Assembly: GCA_963772515.1 (NCBI GenBank)
Contig: CAVYXC010000004.1
Coordinates: 361,131-425,130, forward strand
DNA: 64,000 nucleotides
Direction: 5' to 3'
DNA from: JAFAHD01 sp963772515
Lineage (GTDB): Bacteria; Vulcanimicrobiota; Vulcanimicrobiia; Eremiobacterales; Eremiobacteraceae
The notes beneath the pieces are model-generated. The model worked only from the letters and a program-made list of their open reading frames with translations. It made no database searches and had not been told where the DNA came from. Both the position numbers and the translations under genes were made by a program. Positions 7,614-17,900 of the stretch are shown here, one piece after another. Each line of letters begins with the position of its first letter. Position 1 is the stretch's first letter.

Positions 7614-9565
7614 GACGTATCGAACGCCTCCTTATCGCCAATCGCGGTGAGATCGCGGTGCGCATCGCCCGCACGTGCCGCGCGATGGGCATCACGTCGA
7701 TCGCCGTCTATTCGGACGCCGACGCCGAAGCGCTGCACGTGCGCGAGTGCGACGAGGCGCTGCGCATCGGTCCGGCGCCCGCGCGTGAGTCGTACCTCGA
7801 TATCGGCAAGATCGTCGCCGCCGCTCGCGGCTCGCGCGCGCAGGCCGTTCATCCTGGCTACGGATTTCTCTCCGAGAATGCCGATTTCGCTCAGGCGTGC
7901 CTGGACGCGCAGCTGACCTTCGTCGGCCCGCCACCCGCGGCGATGGAGGCGGTCGGCGATAAGATCGCAGCCAAACGCACGGCGGCGACGGTCGGCGTCC
8001 CGACCGTGCCCGGTTATCTGGGCGAGCAACAAGACGTCGACGTGTTCGTCCGCGAGGCCAAGCGCATCGGCACGCCGCTTATCGTCAAGGCCGCAGCGGG
8101 CGGCGGCGGCAAGGGGATGCGGCTGGTGCGCGACGTGGCGCAACTGCGCGACGCCCTCGAAGGCGCGCAGCGCGAAGCGTGTTCGGCGTTCGGCGATGGC
8201 ACTGTTTTCCTCGAGAAATACTTGGAGTCGCCGCGCCACGTCGAAGTGCAGATCCTGGGCGATCGTCACGGCGCATACGTCCACCTCAACGAGCGCGATT
8301 GCTCTATCCAACGCCGCCATCAGAAGATCGTCGAAGAAACCCCTTCGCCGGCGGTCACGCCACAGCTGCGCGGCGAGCTCGGTGCAGCGGCGTTGCGCAT
8401 CGCTGCGGCGGTCGGTTATGAGAATGCCGGCACCGTCGAGTTCATGCTGACTCCGGACGGGTCGTTCTACTTCCTCGAAGTGAACGCCCGATTACAGGTC
8501 GAGCATCCGGTGACCGAGATGGTCACGGGCGTCGATCTGGTGCGCGAGCAGATCGAGATCGCAGCGGGCGGGAAGCTTCGACTTGCGCAAGGTGACGTCG
8601 CGCCACGCGGCCACGCGATCGAAGCGCGCATCTACGCCGAGGACCCCGACAATGGTTTCTTGCCCTCAAGCGGGCGCGTGCTCGACGTGCACTGGCCGTC
8701 TGGCCCGGGGATCAGAGTGGACGCGGGCATCGACGCTGGGTCGACGGTGACGACCGATTACGACCCGATGTTGGCCAAAGTCATCGCGCATGGTGCGTCG
8801 CGCGAAGAGGCGCTTGGCCGTCTGCAAACGGCGCTGCGCGAGTGTCACGTGGCGGGGATCTCCACCAACGTCGGATTCCTGCGCTGGCTTGTCCACGAGC
8901 CGGACTTCGCGGCCGGCAAGGCGGCCACCGATTTTCTCGACACGCATCGCTGGCCGGGTGCAAGCGTAGACCCCGACAACGAGGAGCTGTGGGCGTTGGC
9001 GGGAGCGGGCACGCTGCAAACGCTGGGTTCCTGGCGGCCGGCTCCGCAGCCTCGCACCATACGTTTCGTCGGGCCCGCCGCCCACACGATCGATGTGACC
9101 TTCGACTGGCGCACCGGCGGGTGGCGCTGCCGCGAAGGAGAGCGCGAGGCGATCGTGCGAGCGGCTGGCAAGCCCTCGCACTTCGACGTGCTTGAGTCAG
9201 CGCAGCCGCACCGAGCGCGCGCGTGGCGCACCCGCGACGGCGTGGAACTCGCCGTCGGCGAGCCGCCGCAGCGACGTACATACACGGTCGACGCCCTCGA
9301 AGACGTCGCGCACGCTGGCGCGCATGCCGCCGCGCGCGCGGGTTCCGGCTCCGCGACCGCGCCGATGAGCGGCACGGTGGTGAAGATCGAATGCGCGCCA
9401 GGTGCGCCCGTGAGTGCGCACCAAGTGCTTGCCGTGATCGAGGCGATGAAGATGGAACACGCGATCGCCGCGCCCTTCGATGGCCGCGTGCGTTCGGTCA
9501 ATGTCCGGACGGGCGATCGCGTCGATGCCGGCGCGGTGCTCGTCGAGATCGAGCCGGCGGCATGA
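7598..9565 (+). CDS. liuD: Methylcrotonyl-CoA carboxylase, biotin carboxylase / biotin carrier (alpha) subunit
   Basis: A 655-residue alpha subunit that carboxylates its own biotin with ATP and bicarbonate. The biotin carboxylase domain occupies about residues 8-450: LLIANRGEIAVRI, HPGYGFLSENADFA, the ATP-grasp glycine loop AAAGGGGKGMRL, ERDCSIQRRHQK, EVNARLQVEHPVTE and EARIYAEDP. A linker/BT-type region follows, and a C-terminal biotinyl domain has EAMKMEH (about residue 620), where the Lys carries biotin. It starts with GTG at 7598 inside the end of liuC, and its stop overlaps the liuE start (ATGA). Length and domain order match the methylcrotonyl/propionyl type. Confidence 0.93.
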   Translation: MAPKIRRIERLLIANRGEIAVRIARTCRAMGITSIAVYSDADAEALHVRECDEALRIGPAPARESYLDIGKIVAAARGSRAQAVHPGYGFLSENADFAQACLDAQLTFVGPPPAAMEAVGDKIAAKRTAATVGVPTVPGYLGEQQDVDVFVREAKRIGTPLIVKAAAGGGGKGMRLVRDVAQLRDALEGAQREACSAFGDGTVFLEKYLESPRHVEVQILGDRHGAYVHLNERDCSIQRRHQKIVEETPSPAVTPQLRGELGAAALRIAAAVGYENAGTVEFMLTPDGSFYFLEVNARLQVEHPVTEMVTGVDLVREQIEIAAGGKLRLAQGDVAPRGHAIEARIYAEDPDNGFLPSSGRVLDVHWPSGPGIRVDAGIDAGSTVTTDYDPMLAKVIAHGASREEALGRLQTALRECHVAGISTNVGFLRWLVHEPDFAAGKAATDFLDTHRWPGASVDPDNEELWALAGAGTLQTLGSWRPAPQPRTIRFVGPAAHTIDVTFDWRTGGWRCREGEREAIVRAAGKPSHFDVLESAQPHRARAWRTRDGVELAVGEPPQRRTYTVDALEDVAHAGAHAAARAGSGSATAPMSGTVVKIECAPGAPVSAHQVLAVIEAMKMEHAIAAPFDGRVRSVNVRTGDRVDAGAVLVEIEPAA

Positions 9566-10464
9566 CGTATCCGGATCGGGTGACCGTCGTCGAGGTCGGG
9601 CCCCGCGATGGTCTGCAGAACGAACGCGTCGAAATCGCGACCGACGTCAAAGTGAGCTTTATCGACGCCCTCTCGGACGCCGGACTGCCGGTGATCGAAG
9701 CCACCTCGTTTGTGAGCCCGAAGGCGATTCCGCAGCTGGCTGACGCGGATCAGGTGATGCGCCGCATCGTGCGGCGCCCCGGCGTGCGATATCCGGTGCT
9801 AGTCCCCAACGAGCGCGGTCTGGAGCGCGCGCTCGCGGCGGGCGCGACCGAGATCGCGGTCTTCACGGCTGCCTCCGAAGAATTCAACCGGCGCAACATC
9901 AACGCGACGATCGACGAATCGATCGACCGCTTCGTACCCGTGCTGGCGCGTGCCAAGCGCGACTCGATACGCGTGCGCGGCTACATCTCGATGTGCTTCG
10001 GCTCGCCTTTCGATGAGACGATCGCACCGAAGCGCGTGCTCGAGGTAGCGCGGCGCTTGGATGCGCTTGGCGTCGACGAGATCAGTATCGGCGACACGAT
10101 CGGCGTAGCGACTCCGAACCAAGTCGCAGACCTCGTCGCGATGCTGACCAAAGACATCGACGTCGGCCGGCTCGCGATGCACTTCCATGACACACGCGGC
10201 ACCGCGTTGGCCAACGTGTTGGCCGCACTGCAAGCCGGCATTTCGATCTTCGATTCATCAGCCGCCGGCTTGGGCGGCTGCCCGTATGCGCCGGGTGCGA
10301 GCGGCAACCTCGCCACCGAGGACTTGGTCTACATGTTGCACGGCATGGGAATCAAGACCGGCGTGTCGCTCGAGGGGGTGGTCGCCGCGTCCACCTTGAT
10401 CGCGGCGGTGCTCGACCACCCGCCGACAAGCAAGTACTATCAGGCGGTAGCAGGCGCGCGATAA
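9562..10464 (+). CDS. liuE: Hydroxymethylglutaryl-CoA lyase
   Basis: Cleaves HMG-CoA to acetyl-CoA and acetoacetate, ending leucine degradation. It is a 300-residue DRE-TIM barrel protein. VEVGPRDGLQNE at the N-terminus carries the catalytic Arg-Asp pair. EATSFVSPKAIPQLAD, FHDTRGTALAN (metal His) and the family signature SSAAGLGGCPYAPGASGN, with its reactive Cys, are all intact. ATG at 9562 overlaps the liuD stop. The frame stays open upstream but only as a shadow of liuD. Together with liuB, liuC and liuD this completes the route below isovaleryl-CoA dehydrogenase; liuA itself is not in the window. Confidence 0.94.
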   Translation: MTYPDRVTVVEVGPRDGLQNERVEIATDVKVSFIDALSDAGLPVIEATSFVSPKAIPQLADADQVMRRIVRRPGVRYPVLVPNERGLERALAAGATEIAVFTAASEEFNRRNINATIDESIDRFVPVLARAKRDSIRVRGYISMCFGSPFDETIAPKRVLEVARRLDALGVDEISIGDTIGVATPNQVADLVAMLTKDIDVGRLAMHFHDTRGTALANVLAALQAGISIFDSSAAGLGGCPYAPGASGNLATEDLVYMLHGMGIKTGVSLEGVVAASTLIAAVLDHPPTSKYYQAVAGAR

Positions 10465-10465
10465 C

Positions 10466-11005
10466 GTGTGGAACACGTTAACAGACTATCTGAGGCGTTT
10501 GCCGCCCGTTCCACGAGCGGCGATGATCGGCTACTTCGCAATCGCAGGGTTGCTGCTCGCCAGCACGGTGTTCGCGCTGGTCACCCTACTCTGGCAGGTC
10601 GGCAGGATGCCGTCGGGCGGCCGCCTATTCGTTCTTGTGTTACCGCTCGCGCTATACGCCATCATGCGGTTATACAGCCATCTCGTCATGATCCCAGCGT
10701 CCATATACCTGCGCACGCAGGCGAGCGGAGGCGATGAGCCGATCGGCATGGACCGCGAGCCGGATCGAGATCGGGTGCAACAAAGGCTTGAGGCGGTCGA
10801 TGCTGTCGGCGGCGGCACGCTCGCATGGATCGACGACGGCGTCAGGGACTGGCTTGCGAAGCCGCCCGGCGCTGAAAAGGACCGCGCGCGCAACGCGCTC
10901 CTAGACCGGCTCTACGCATACTCTGCGTCCTCGACTGGCGATCACGTGCAGCGCAAAGCCGTCAACGACTTGCGACTCGCGATCAACCCTTGGGTGAACG
11001 ACTAG
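10466..11005 (+). CDS. Hypothetical membrane protein
   Basis: A 179-residue protein with two clear TM helices (about residues 20-43 and 53-76) and a charged C-terminal half rich in Asp and Arg. It starts with GTG one base after the liuE stop, so it is probably the last gene of the liu transcript. No family motif is recognised. The soluble region (about 85-179) looks helical and might lie in the cytoplasm. The function is unknown. Confidence 0.65.
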   Translation: MWNTLTDYLRRLPPVPRAAMIGYFAIAGLLLASTVFALVTLLWQVGRMPSGGRLFVLVLPLALYAIMRLYSHLVMIPASIYLRTQASGGDEPIGMDREPDRDRVQQRLEAVDAVGGGTLAWIDDGVRDWLAKPPGAEKDRARNALLDRLYAYSASSTGDHVQRKAVNDLRLAINPWVND

Positions 11006-11009
11006 ACGT

Positions 11010-11759
11010 CTAGACCGGCACGTCGACGGTCGGCGGCACGTCCCACAACAACACTTCGCCCGAACCGCTCAACGCGACCGACGGCACGCCGCCGATCCGC
11101 ACCGCATCACCGCTGCTCAACTGCGCGCCGTTGGCCGCGACGTTTCCATCGGCTACGAACAAGAAGCCGAGGCGCGACTGCCCGAATGAATAATCGAGCA
11201 CGCCGTTGTCGAGCCGCGCGACGCGAAACGATGCGTTCTGCGTCAACGTCACCGGCGCTGTCTCGCCGGGGGCGCCGCTGGCGACGAGCAGCCACTTGTT
11301 GTGGCGATCGGCGGGTTTGAAATCGCACTGGCCGTACGACGGCTTCACGCCTTTGCGCCCCGGCAGTACCCACATCTGCACGAGGTGCAGCGGTTCAGAT
11401 GCGGACGGATTGGTCTCCGAATGCCGCACGCCCGTGCCCGCGCTCATGTACTGCACGCCGCCCGCTTTCACCGTGCCCTCGTTGCCGATGCTGTCCTTAT
11501 GCTCGAGCTGGCCGCTGAGCACGAAGGTCAGGATCTCCATATCCTTGTGCGGATGCGTCGGGAAACCCGACGCGGGCGCGATGTTGTCGTCGTTGAGCAC
11601 GCGGAGCGCACCCCAATTGAGGTTGCGCGGATCGTAGTACTCCGCGAAGCTGAACGAAAAGCACGACTTGAGCCAGCCGTGATCTGCGCAGAAGCGCTCG
11701 CCGGCTCGCTGAATGGCAAAGGTGCCTGATTTGCCTGCCATCGTCTCTATACTATCCAT
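11010..11759 (-). CDS. Pirin family protein (quercetinase-like)
   Basis: A 249-residue double-cupin protein of the pirin/YhhW family. The N-terminal cupin keeps the metal ligands: HPHKDME supplies two His, and GVRHSETNP supplies His and Glu. FSFAEYYDPRN and the AGTGVRHSE context are typical of the family. Members include quercetin 2,3-dioxygenases and redox-responsive regulators, and the true role here cannot be told. An alternative start is the internal Met seven residues in (11741), which would begin MAGKSGTF. It converges with the preceding membrane-protein gene and diverges from the BNR gene at 11872. Confidence 0.88.
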   Translation of the reverse strand: MDSIETMAGKSGTFAIQRAGERFCADHGWLKSCFSFSFAEYYDPRNLNWGALRVLNDDNIAPASGFPTHPHKDMEILTFVLSGQLEHKDSIGNEGTVKAGGVQYMSAGTGVRHSETNPSASEPLHLVQMWVLPGRKGVKPSYGQCDFKPADRHNKWLLVASGAPGETAPVTLTQNASFRVARLDNGVLDYSFGQSRLGFLFVADGNVAANGAQLSSGDAVRIGGVPSVALSGSGEVLLWDVPPTVDVPV

Positions 11760-11871
11760 ATGTTATCCATCGTCCGTTTGCTAGGCCGGGCGCGGGGTAT
11801 CGTCCTTCTTTCTCAGGCCAAACCCAGCGGAAAGCCCCCTGCCGTCAGAGAACGCGCGCGCTCGGAGGGCC

Positions 11872-14800
11872 ATGAAAATCGGTCACACGTCCGCGCGCGT
11901 ATTACTTGCAGCCGGCGCCATTCTCGTGTCCGGTCTATCCTCGCCCCCCGCCTCCGCGGACAGTGGCGTGCTGGGCGACCTGCATTGGCGCTCGATCGGC
12001 CCGGGCCAATCCGGCGGCCGAGTGGCCGCGGTCGCTGGGACGAACGCCGACCCCTACCTCTATTATATCGGCGCGGCCGACGGCGGGGTGTTCCGCACCG
12101 ACAACGGAGGCGTGACCTGGGACGACGTGTGGGCGCGTCAGCCGGTCGCAGCCATCGGCGCGCTTGCAATCGCGCCGTCGGACAAGCGCACCGTCTGGGT
12201 GGGCACGGGCGAGTCGAAGCCGCGCAACGACGCGTCCTACGGCGACGGCGTGTGGCGCACGACCGATGCCGGCGCGAGCTGGTCGCATCGCGGTCTCGAA
12301 CGCTCGTACATCGTCTCGCGGCTGCTCATCGATCCGAAGAACCCCGACGTCGTTATCGCGGGCGCGCTCGGGAATCCGTTTCGTGACAGCGCCGATCGCG
12401 GCGTCTACCGCACGACCGACGGCGGAGTGTCCTGGCGTCACACGCTCTACGTCGGTCCGCAAAGCGGCGCGTCCGACATGGCATGCGACGCGCATTGTCA
12501 CCTCGTGTTCGCCGGCATCTGGCAGTTCCGGCGCCAACCGTGGACGTTCACCAGCGGCGGACCCGATGACGGCATCTACCGTTCGACCGATGGTGGCGTT
12601 CACTGGAGCAAACTGACTGGCCATGGCTTACCGTCAGGCTTGATGGGGCGCATCGGGCTGGCCGTCGCGCCGAGCGATGCTCGTCGGGTGTACGCGCTGA
12701 TCGAATCTCAGCAGGGCGTGCTGTGGCGCTCAGATGACGCTGGCTCACACTGGCGTTTGATGAATCGCGACGATGCGCTCAACCAACGTCCGTTCTATAT
12801 GACCCGTCTTGAAGTTGATCCGCGCAATGCCGATCACGTGTATTTCATGTCAGAGGATCTGTTCGAGTCCAAGGACGGCGGCAAGACGTTCTCGCAGCTG
12901 AAGTCCGCGCTGCATCAAGACCATCACGCGATGTGGATCGCGGCCGATGGCACGCGCATGATCGAAGGTGATGACGGCGGTGCCCCGATCAGCGTCGACG
13001 GCGGCGTCACCTGGGAGTGGCGCTACAATATCGCGATCGGTCAGATCTACCATCTGGGCTACGACACGATGAATCCGTACCACGTTTGCGGCGGCTTCCA
13101 GGATAACGACTCGTTTTGCGGACCCGCCGATAGTCTTGATCCGCTCGGCATCCTGACCGCGAACTGGCGCGACGTCGGCAATGACAGCGACGGCATCGTC
13201 ACGATACCCGACGTGCTCGATCCCGATATTGTCTGGAACGTCGGCGTCAAGGATCTCAACGGCCAGCTCAACACGTTCTTGCTCAACGCGCGCCAGAGCT
13301 ACGACGTGTCGCCCTACGCACGCGACACCAACGGAATGGCGCTTGCGGGCTTGCCCTACCGCTTCAATTGGGAGGCGCCGCTGGCGATTTCGAGCCTCAA
13401 CCCAAAGACCGTGTACTTCGGCGGCAATGTGCTCTTCAAGACGATTGATTACGGCCGCACGTGGCAGGTGATCAGTCCAGATCTCACGCGCGACGAACCC
13501 GCGCATCAGCAGGCCGCCGGCGGCGCGGTGACGCTTGACGTCTCGGGCGCGGAGTTCTACGACACGCTGCTGAGCATCGCACCGTCGCCGCTCGACGCGA
13601 ACGTGATCTGGGTCGGAACTGACGACGGTCTGGTGCAAGTGACGCGAGACGGCGGCGCGCACTGGAGCCTCGTCGCGCCGCCTGCCCCTCCGTACGGCCG
13701 CATCGAGAACATCGAAGCCTCGCCCTTCGCAGCCGGAAGCGCGTTCGCGACCGTCGATCGCCACTTCATGGGCGACCGCACGCCCTACGTCTTCACGACG
13801 GACGACTACGGCGCGACGTGGCGTTCTATCGCAAGCGGTTTGCCCGCGGAACAGTACGCACACGTCGTGCGCCAAGACCCGCGAAACCCGGACGTCCTCT
13901 ACCTCGGTCTCGAGCAAGGCATTTGGATCTCGTTCGACCGTGGTGCGCACTGGCAAAGCTTGCAAGGCGACCTGCCGGTGACCGCGGTGCGCGACCTCCG
14001 CGTCCAGCCGACCGCCGACGATCTGCTCGTCGCCACGCATGGGCGCGGTTTTTACATCCTCGACGATTTGACGGCCCTGCAGGCATTGACCCAGGCGCGC
14101 GCAGCTGGTAACTATCTGTTCGCTCCGCGCACCACGTACGCGTGGTACCGCGGATGGTACACGATGTACGGCGTCGGGGAAGGCGAAGGCAGCGCGCCTG
14201 CGGGCCAGTTCGCGGGCGAGAATCCGTCCGATGGCGCGATCATCACGTACGAGCTCGCGGCAACCCCAGGGATGAAGCCGCAGATCAGCTTTCTCGACGC
14301 GAGCGCGCACCCGGTGCGATTGCTGGTCGGATCGGACCATCCGGGTCTCAATCGACTTGCCTGGAGCCTGACTGAAGAGCCGCCGATCAAGTGGAAGTCG
14401 GTCAAGGAATGGAACCAGGGACCTGACGACGGAGCGGCCGTTCCTCCTGGCCAGTATACGGTTCGGCTGTGCGTCAACGGCAAGGCGCTCGAGCAGCCGC
14501 TCACGATCCAGGCCGATCCGCGCGCGCCGTGGACGCAATCGGACTACGTGGCGCGCTACGTCTTCCTGCACGCGCTCAACGGCGAACTCTCGCAGATCGA
14601 CGCCGAGCTCAATACGCTCGACTACCTAACGGGAAAAGCGCCTCTCGACGCGAGGGGGCGATCGCTGTACGAGCAGCTGACCTCGAATCCGCTCAACGCC
14701 GAAGACGACCAGCACCGTCCGGATCGGCTGCGCGAACGCATCCAGATCCTACTGGATGATCCCGCGCTCTCGCAAGGGCCGCCCACGCAGGCACAACTCG

Positions 14801-14922
14801 CCGAAGCCGCGGCGATTAAATCGCAGTTCGATGTCCTGATGCCAGATGTTCAGCGCTACCTAAGCACACGCGGCGTCGCGACGCTGTACGTCACGACGGC
14901 CGACGTCTGCCCGCGCTCCTAG
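11872..14922 (+). CDS. Secreted BNR / sortilin (VPS10)-like beta-propeller protein
   Basis: A 1016-residue exported protein. The signal peptide covers about residues 1-29 (hydrophobic VLLAAGAILVSGLSS, then ASA-D). About ten Asp-box (BNR) turns of the S/T-x-D-x-G-x-x-W type follow, for example RTDNGGVTW, RTTDGGVSW, RSTDGGVHW, KTIDYGRTW and TTDDYGATW, spread over about residues 70-730. This matches WD40/VPS10-like propellers found in many environmental bacteria. The C-terminal 280 residues include a probable beta-sandwich and a helical tail. No sialidase catalytic residues are recognisable, so it may bind or remodel glycans or protein; the substrate is unknown. Its stop overlaps that of the convergent receptor gene. 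Confidence 0.85.
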   Translation: MKIGHTSARVLLAAGAILVSGLSSPPASADSGVLGDLHWRSIGPGQSGGRVAAVAGTNADPYLYYIGAADGGVFRTDNGGVTWDDVWARQPVAAIGALAIAPSDKRTVWVGTGESKPRNDASYGDGVWRTTDAGASWSHRGLERSYIVSRLLIDPKNPDVVIAGALGNPFRDSADRGVYRTTDGGVSWRHTLYVGPQSGASDMACDAHCHLVFAGIWQFRRQPWTFTSGGPDDGIYRSTDGGVHWSKLTGHGLPSGLMGRIGLAVAPSDARRVYALIESQQGVLWRSDDAGSHWRLMNRDDALNQRPFYMTRLEVDPRNADHVYFMSEDLFESKDGGKTFSQLKSALHQDHHAMWIAADGTRMIEGDDGGAPISVDGGVTWEWRYNIAIGQIYHLGYDTMNPYHVCGGFQDNDSFCGPADSLDPLGILTANWRDVGNDSDGIVTIPDVLDPDIVWNVGVKDLNGQLNTFLLNARQSYDVSPYARDTNGMALAGLPYRFNWEAPLAISSLNPKTVYFGGNVLFKTIDYGRTWQVISPDLTRDEPAHQQAAGGAVTLDVSGAEFYDTLLSIAPSPLDANVIWVGTDDGLVQVTRDGGAHWSLVAPPAPPYGRIENIEASPFAAGSAFATVDRHFMGDRTPYVFTTDDYGATWRSIASGLPAEQYAHVVRQDPRNPDVLYLGLEQGIWISFDRGAHWQSLQGDLPVTAVRDLRVQPTADDLLVATHGRGFYILDDLTALQALTQARAAGNYLFAPRTTYAWYRGWYTMYGVGEGEGSAPAGQFAGENPSDGAIITYELAATPGMKPQISFLDASAHPVRLLVGSDHPGLNRLAWSLTEEPPIKWKSVKEWNQGPDDGAAVPPGQYTVRLCVNGKALEQPLTIQADPRAPWTQSDYVARYVFLHALNGELSQIDAELNTLDYLTGKAPLDARGRSLYEQLTSNPLNAEDDQHRPDRLRERIQILLDDPALSQGPPTQAQLAEAAAIKSQFDVLMPDVQRYLSTRGVATLYVTTADVCPRS

Positions 14923-17900
14923 ATCTTCGTCGAGAGGCTGAACACCAATTGGTGGTACGGGTTGATCGAGCCCGGGCCATACGGGTAGTAGCTCTCGCCC
15001 ACGTAAGCCGGATTGAACTGGCCGAAAGGCGCGTTCGCGTAGAAGAAGTTGTCTTCGTATGAGACGACCTGTTTGCTCGCCGGGTATTCCCATGGATAGC
15101 CGCGGTTGCCGACGATCGTGAACACGTTGGTGTACAAGATGCTCGCCTTGATGTTCTTCGCGACATCATGCGAGACTGCCAGGTTCATCGTGAGCCACCA
15201 CGGGCCGTTGAACGAGCCCAAACCGTCGAATTGCTTCGTGTATGGGTCGGGCCCGTACGTCACCTTTCCTTGCGGATCGGGGAAGAGCAGCGGGTCGCCG
15301 TACGGGTTGCCAGACTGATAATTGAAAGTCGGAGAGACATCCCAGCCATGCGTTTGGTACGTCGCATTCAGGTTGATCACCCAGGCGACATCGTAGGAGG
15401 AACCGGTGTTGCCGGGCGATTCGAAGAGAGACGGCTTGTAATAGGCGTTCGGGTCGAAGAGCGGATAGTTCGTCCCGTAGGCCGAGTTGTAGTTGCTGAT
15501 CTGCGTGTTGATCGTGTCGATGAAATTAGTGCCGCCCAAAGGCGCCTCGAAGCGGATCTTGGAGTCGGTATAGGTGGCGGCAAACGTGCCGCTCCATCCG
15601 TCGCCTACGTGCGAGTCTCGTGCCAGGAATTCCACACCTGACACGCGCGCCGCGCCGAAGTTGTAACCGGTTTCGAAGGTGGGTTGCAGCGGGTTCACGG
15701 GCAGGTTGAGGATTTGGTTCCGCGTGACGCGGTAGTATGGCGACACCTTGATCGAGAAGCTGTTCGCGAAGTCGTGCTCGTACGAGGCGTCGTAGTTCGT
15801 GCTGTCCTGCGGAAGGACGTTGTGGACCGCCGTGAAGCCCAGTCCATCGTAGAAGTTGTTGAGCACCGCCACCGTCGCCGTCGCGCCCCATTGCGGCGCC
15901 GCGATGTATTCCTCGTAGGCCGTGGCCGGCGGCTGCACATATCGGCCCACGGAGAAACGAAAGACGTCGTTCGGACTCGCCGAATATGTCGCCCCGAAAC
16001 GCGGGCTGAAATAGTTGTAGGAGAGCGAGCCCGAGACGTTGGTCCAATTGCCGGCGCCGGGCAGCGCGGAAGCGCCGAACGTGCCGTCACCGGACGGACC
16101 GCTCGCGTTGAGGAAGACGGCGCAGATCTCGGTCGGTGCGTACGCATAGCCGTGCAAGCACGTGCCCGACTGGTTTTCCGCTTGCTCGGCGATCCCGTTA
16201 GGCCCCGTGATCTGCAAGGGCATGAGCGGTACGACGAAGAGGTCGTAGCGCGCGCCGATATCAAACGTCCAACGGTCGCTTGGCCGCCACGTGTCGGCGA
16301 TCGCGGCGTCCCATGACGTCGGGCTGATGTTGTTGTAGTACGCGAACGGCCCGTTGATCTGCGCGACCGCCTCGGGCGTCGCCGAGTTGTAGAAATTCGA
16401 GCAACCGTAGTCAAGGCTGCCGGCGCCGATCGAGTAGTCGACCGTTGTCGACGGGAAGCAGTTGACGAAGTCATCGGGGTAGGGGAAATTGTTGGCGTAG
16501 TTGTAGCGCAAACTGCGTTCCTGCAGATAATCGACGTCGGCGCGCAGCAGGTGCTGTTGGCTCAGCTGGTTTTGGTAGTTCGCGGTCAACCCGCCCTCAT
16601 TATCGTGCAAATCGTAGAACGAATCGCCGAGCCAAGCGTTGGTCGCTTGATCGAAGTTCCACAATGAGTAGATCGCATAGCCGTACAGGCGGAGGAACGA
16701 CGAGCTGGTCAGCGCGCGCGTGTAGCCGATCTTTTCGATCGCGGACTGCGTCCGCTGCGTGTCGAGGTAGTTCGGCGGCATGTCTCCCGTGCTGCCGCCG
16801 GCGGATGGCCAAGTAAGCGTATAAAGGTTGCCAGGGCTGGGATTGAAGAGCTGGCCGGGTCTCCCGGTGTACAGCACTCCGTATGGCCACACCATCGGCG
16901 CAGGGGGTGTCGGACATGGATTTGAGAGCGCCACCTCGTAGCCGCAGTTGGCAACGGTTGTCGGATCCACGAACGGTCCAGAGTAGAGAAACGGGTTCAC
17001 CGTCGCGCCGACCATGTAGAGCGCCTGTAAGTCGTCGGAGAGCCCGTTGTGGTCGATTGACCAATTGAGGTTGAAGACGGTGTTGGTCATCCTTGCTGAG
17101 GGATTGGGGAAGCTCGTCCAGGCGCCTTGCGAGATCGGTATGTTGAAACTCGTCGCCGTGTTCGGGCAGGTGATGTTGCCGGTCGTGAATGCGACGGCGG
17201 GGCAGCCGACGTCATTCGCGGGAATGTTGATCGTCGAGTTGTCGAGGTTGCTGCGGTTGCCGAAGTTGTATCCGCCATTGACCCACAGCGTCGAGATGTA
17301 ATAATTGAATTTTCTGTTCGAAGTGCCGCCGTACACATCGGCCTGTACGGCGTTTGTCAGTAGGGGGGTGCCGATGACCAGCGAGACGTCCGCGCCTCCC
17401 GGGTAGCTGCCACGGTGGATTATCTCATTGATATAACCCGACATCGAGCGGCCCGCGTCGGCGGGCTCGCCGCCGGTGTACACTTCAAGACTCGACAGGC
17501 CGTTGGTCAAGAAAGCCGTCGCGTTGGCCGAGTCGAACGCACGGTTGAGCGGAATCCCTTCAAGCTCGAAGCCTACCTGGTCGTTGGATCCTCCACGGAT
17601 GAAAAGCGACCCGTTGCCTGCATATCCGCCACCGGTTCCCACCGTGCGAGTGACGCCTGGGAGCGAACCTACGATGGCGTTCTGGCTGTAGAGCGTTTCC
17701 GCGCCGCCCACACTGCCTTGATACTGATTCATGGCCTGCGAGCTGACGGTGTACAAATCGCCGGTGACGCTCTTGCTCACCAAGCCGGCCGCCGCGGTCG
17801 TCGTTATCCGGCCCAGCGTCCTGATGGTCACCTGCATGACGATCTCGACACGCGCGTTCTGGTCGGCCAACACGGTGATGCCGGGAAGGGTTACGGGTGC

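Noticed and set aside
9223..9561. Upstream extension of liuE
   Set aside because: It is a shadow of liuD; ATG at 9562 directly precedes the conserved lyase start and overlaps the liuD stop.
12850..14571. A 573-codon minus-strand frame opposite the BNR protein
   Set aside because: It is rich in Arg, Val and Asp with no domain, and the plus strand has clear Asp-box repeats with a signal peptide. This is a typical shadow in GC-rich DNA.
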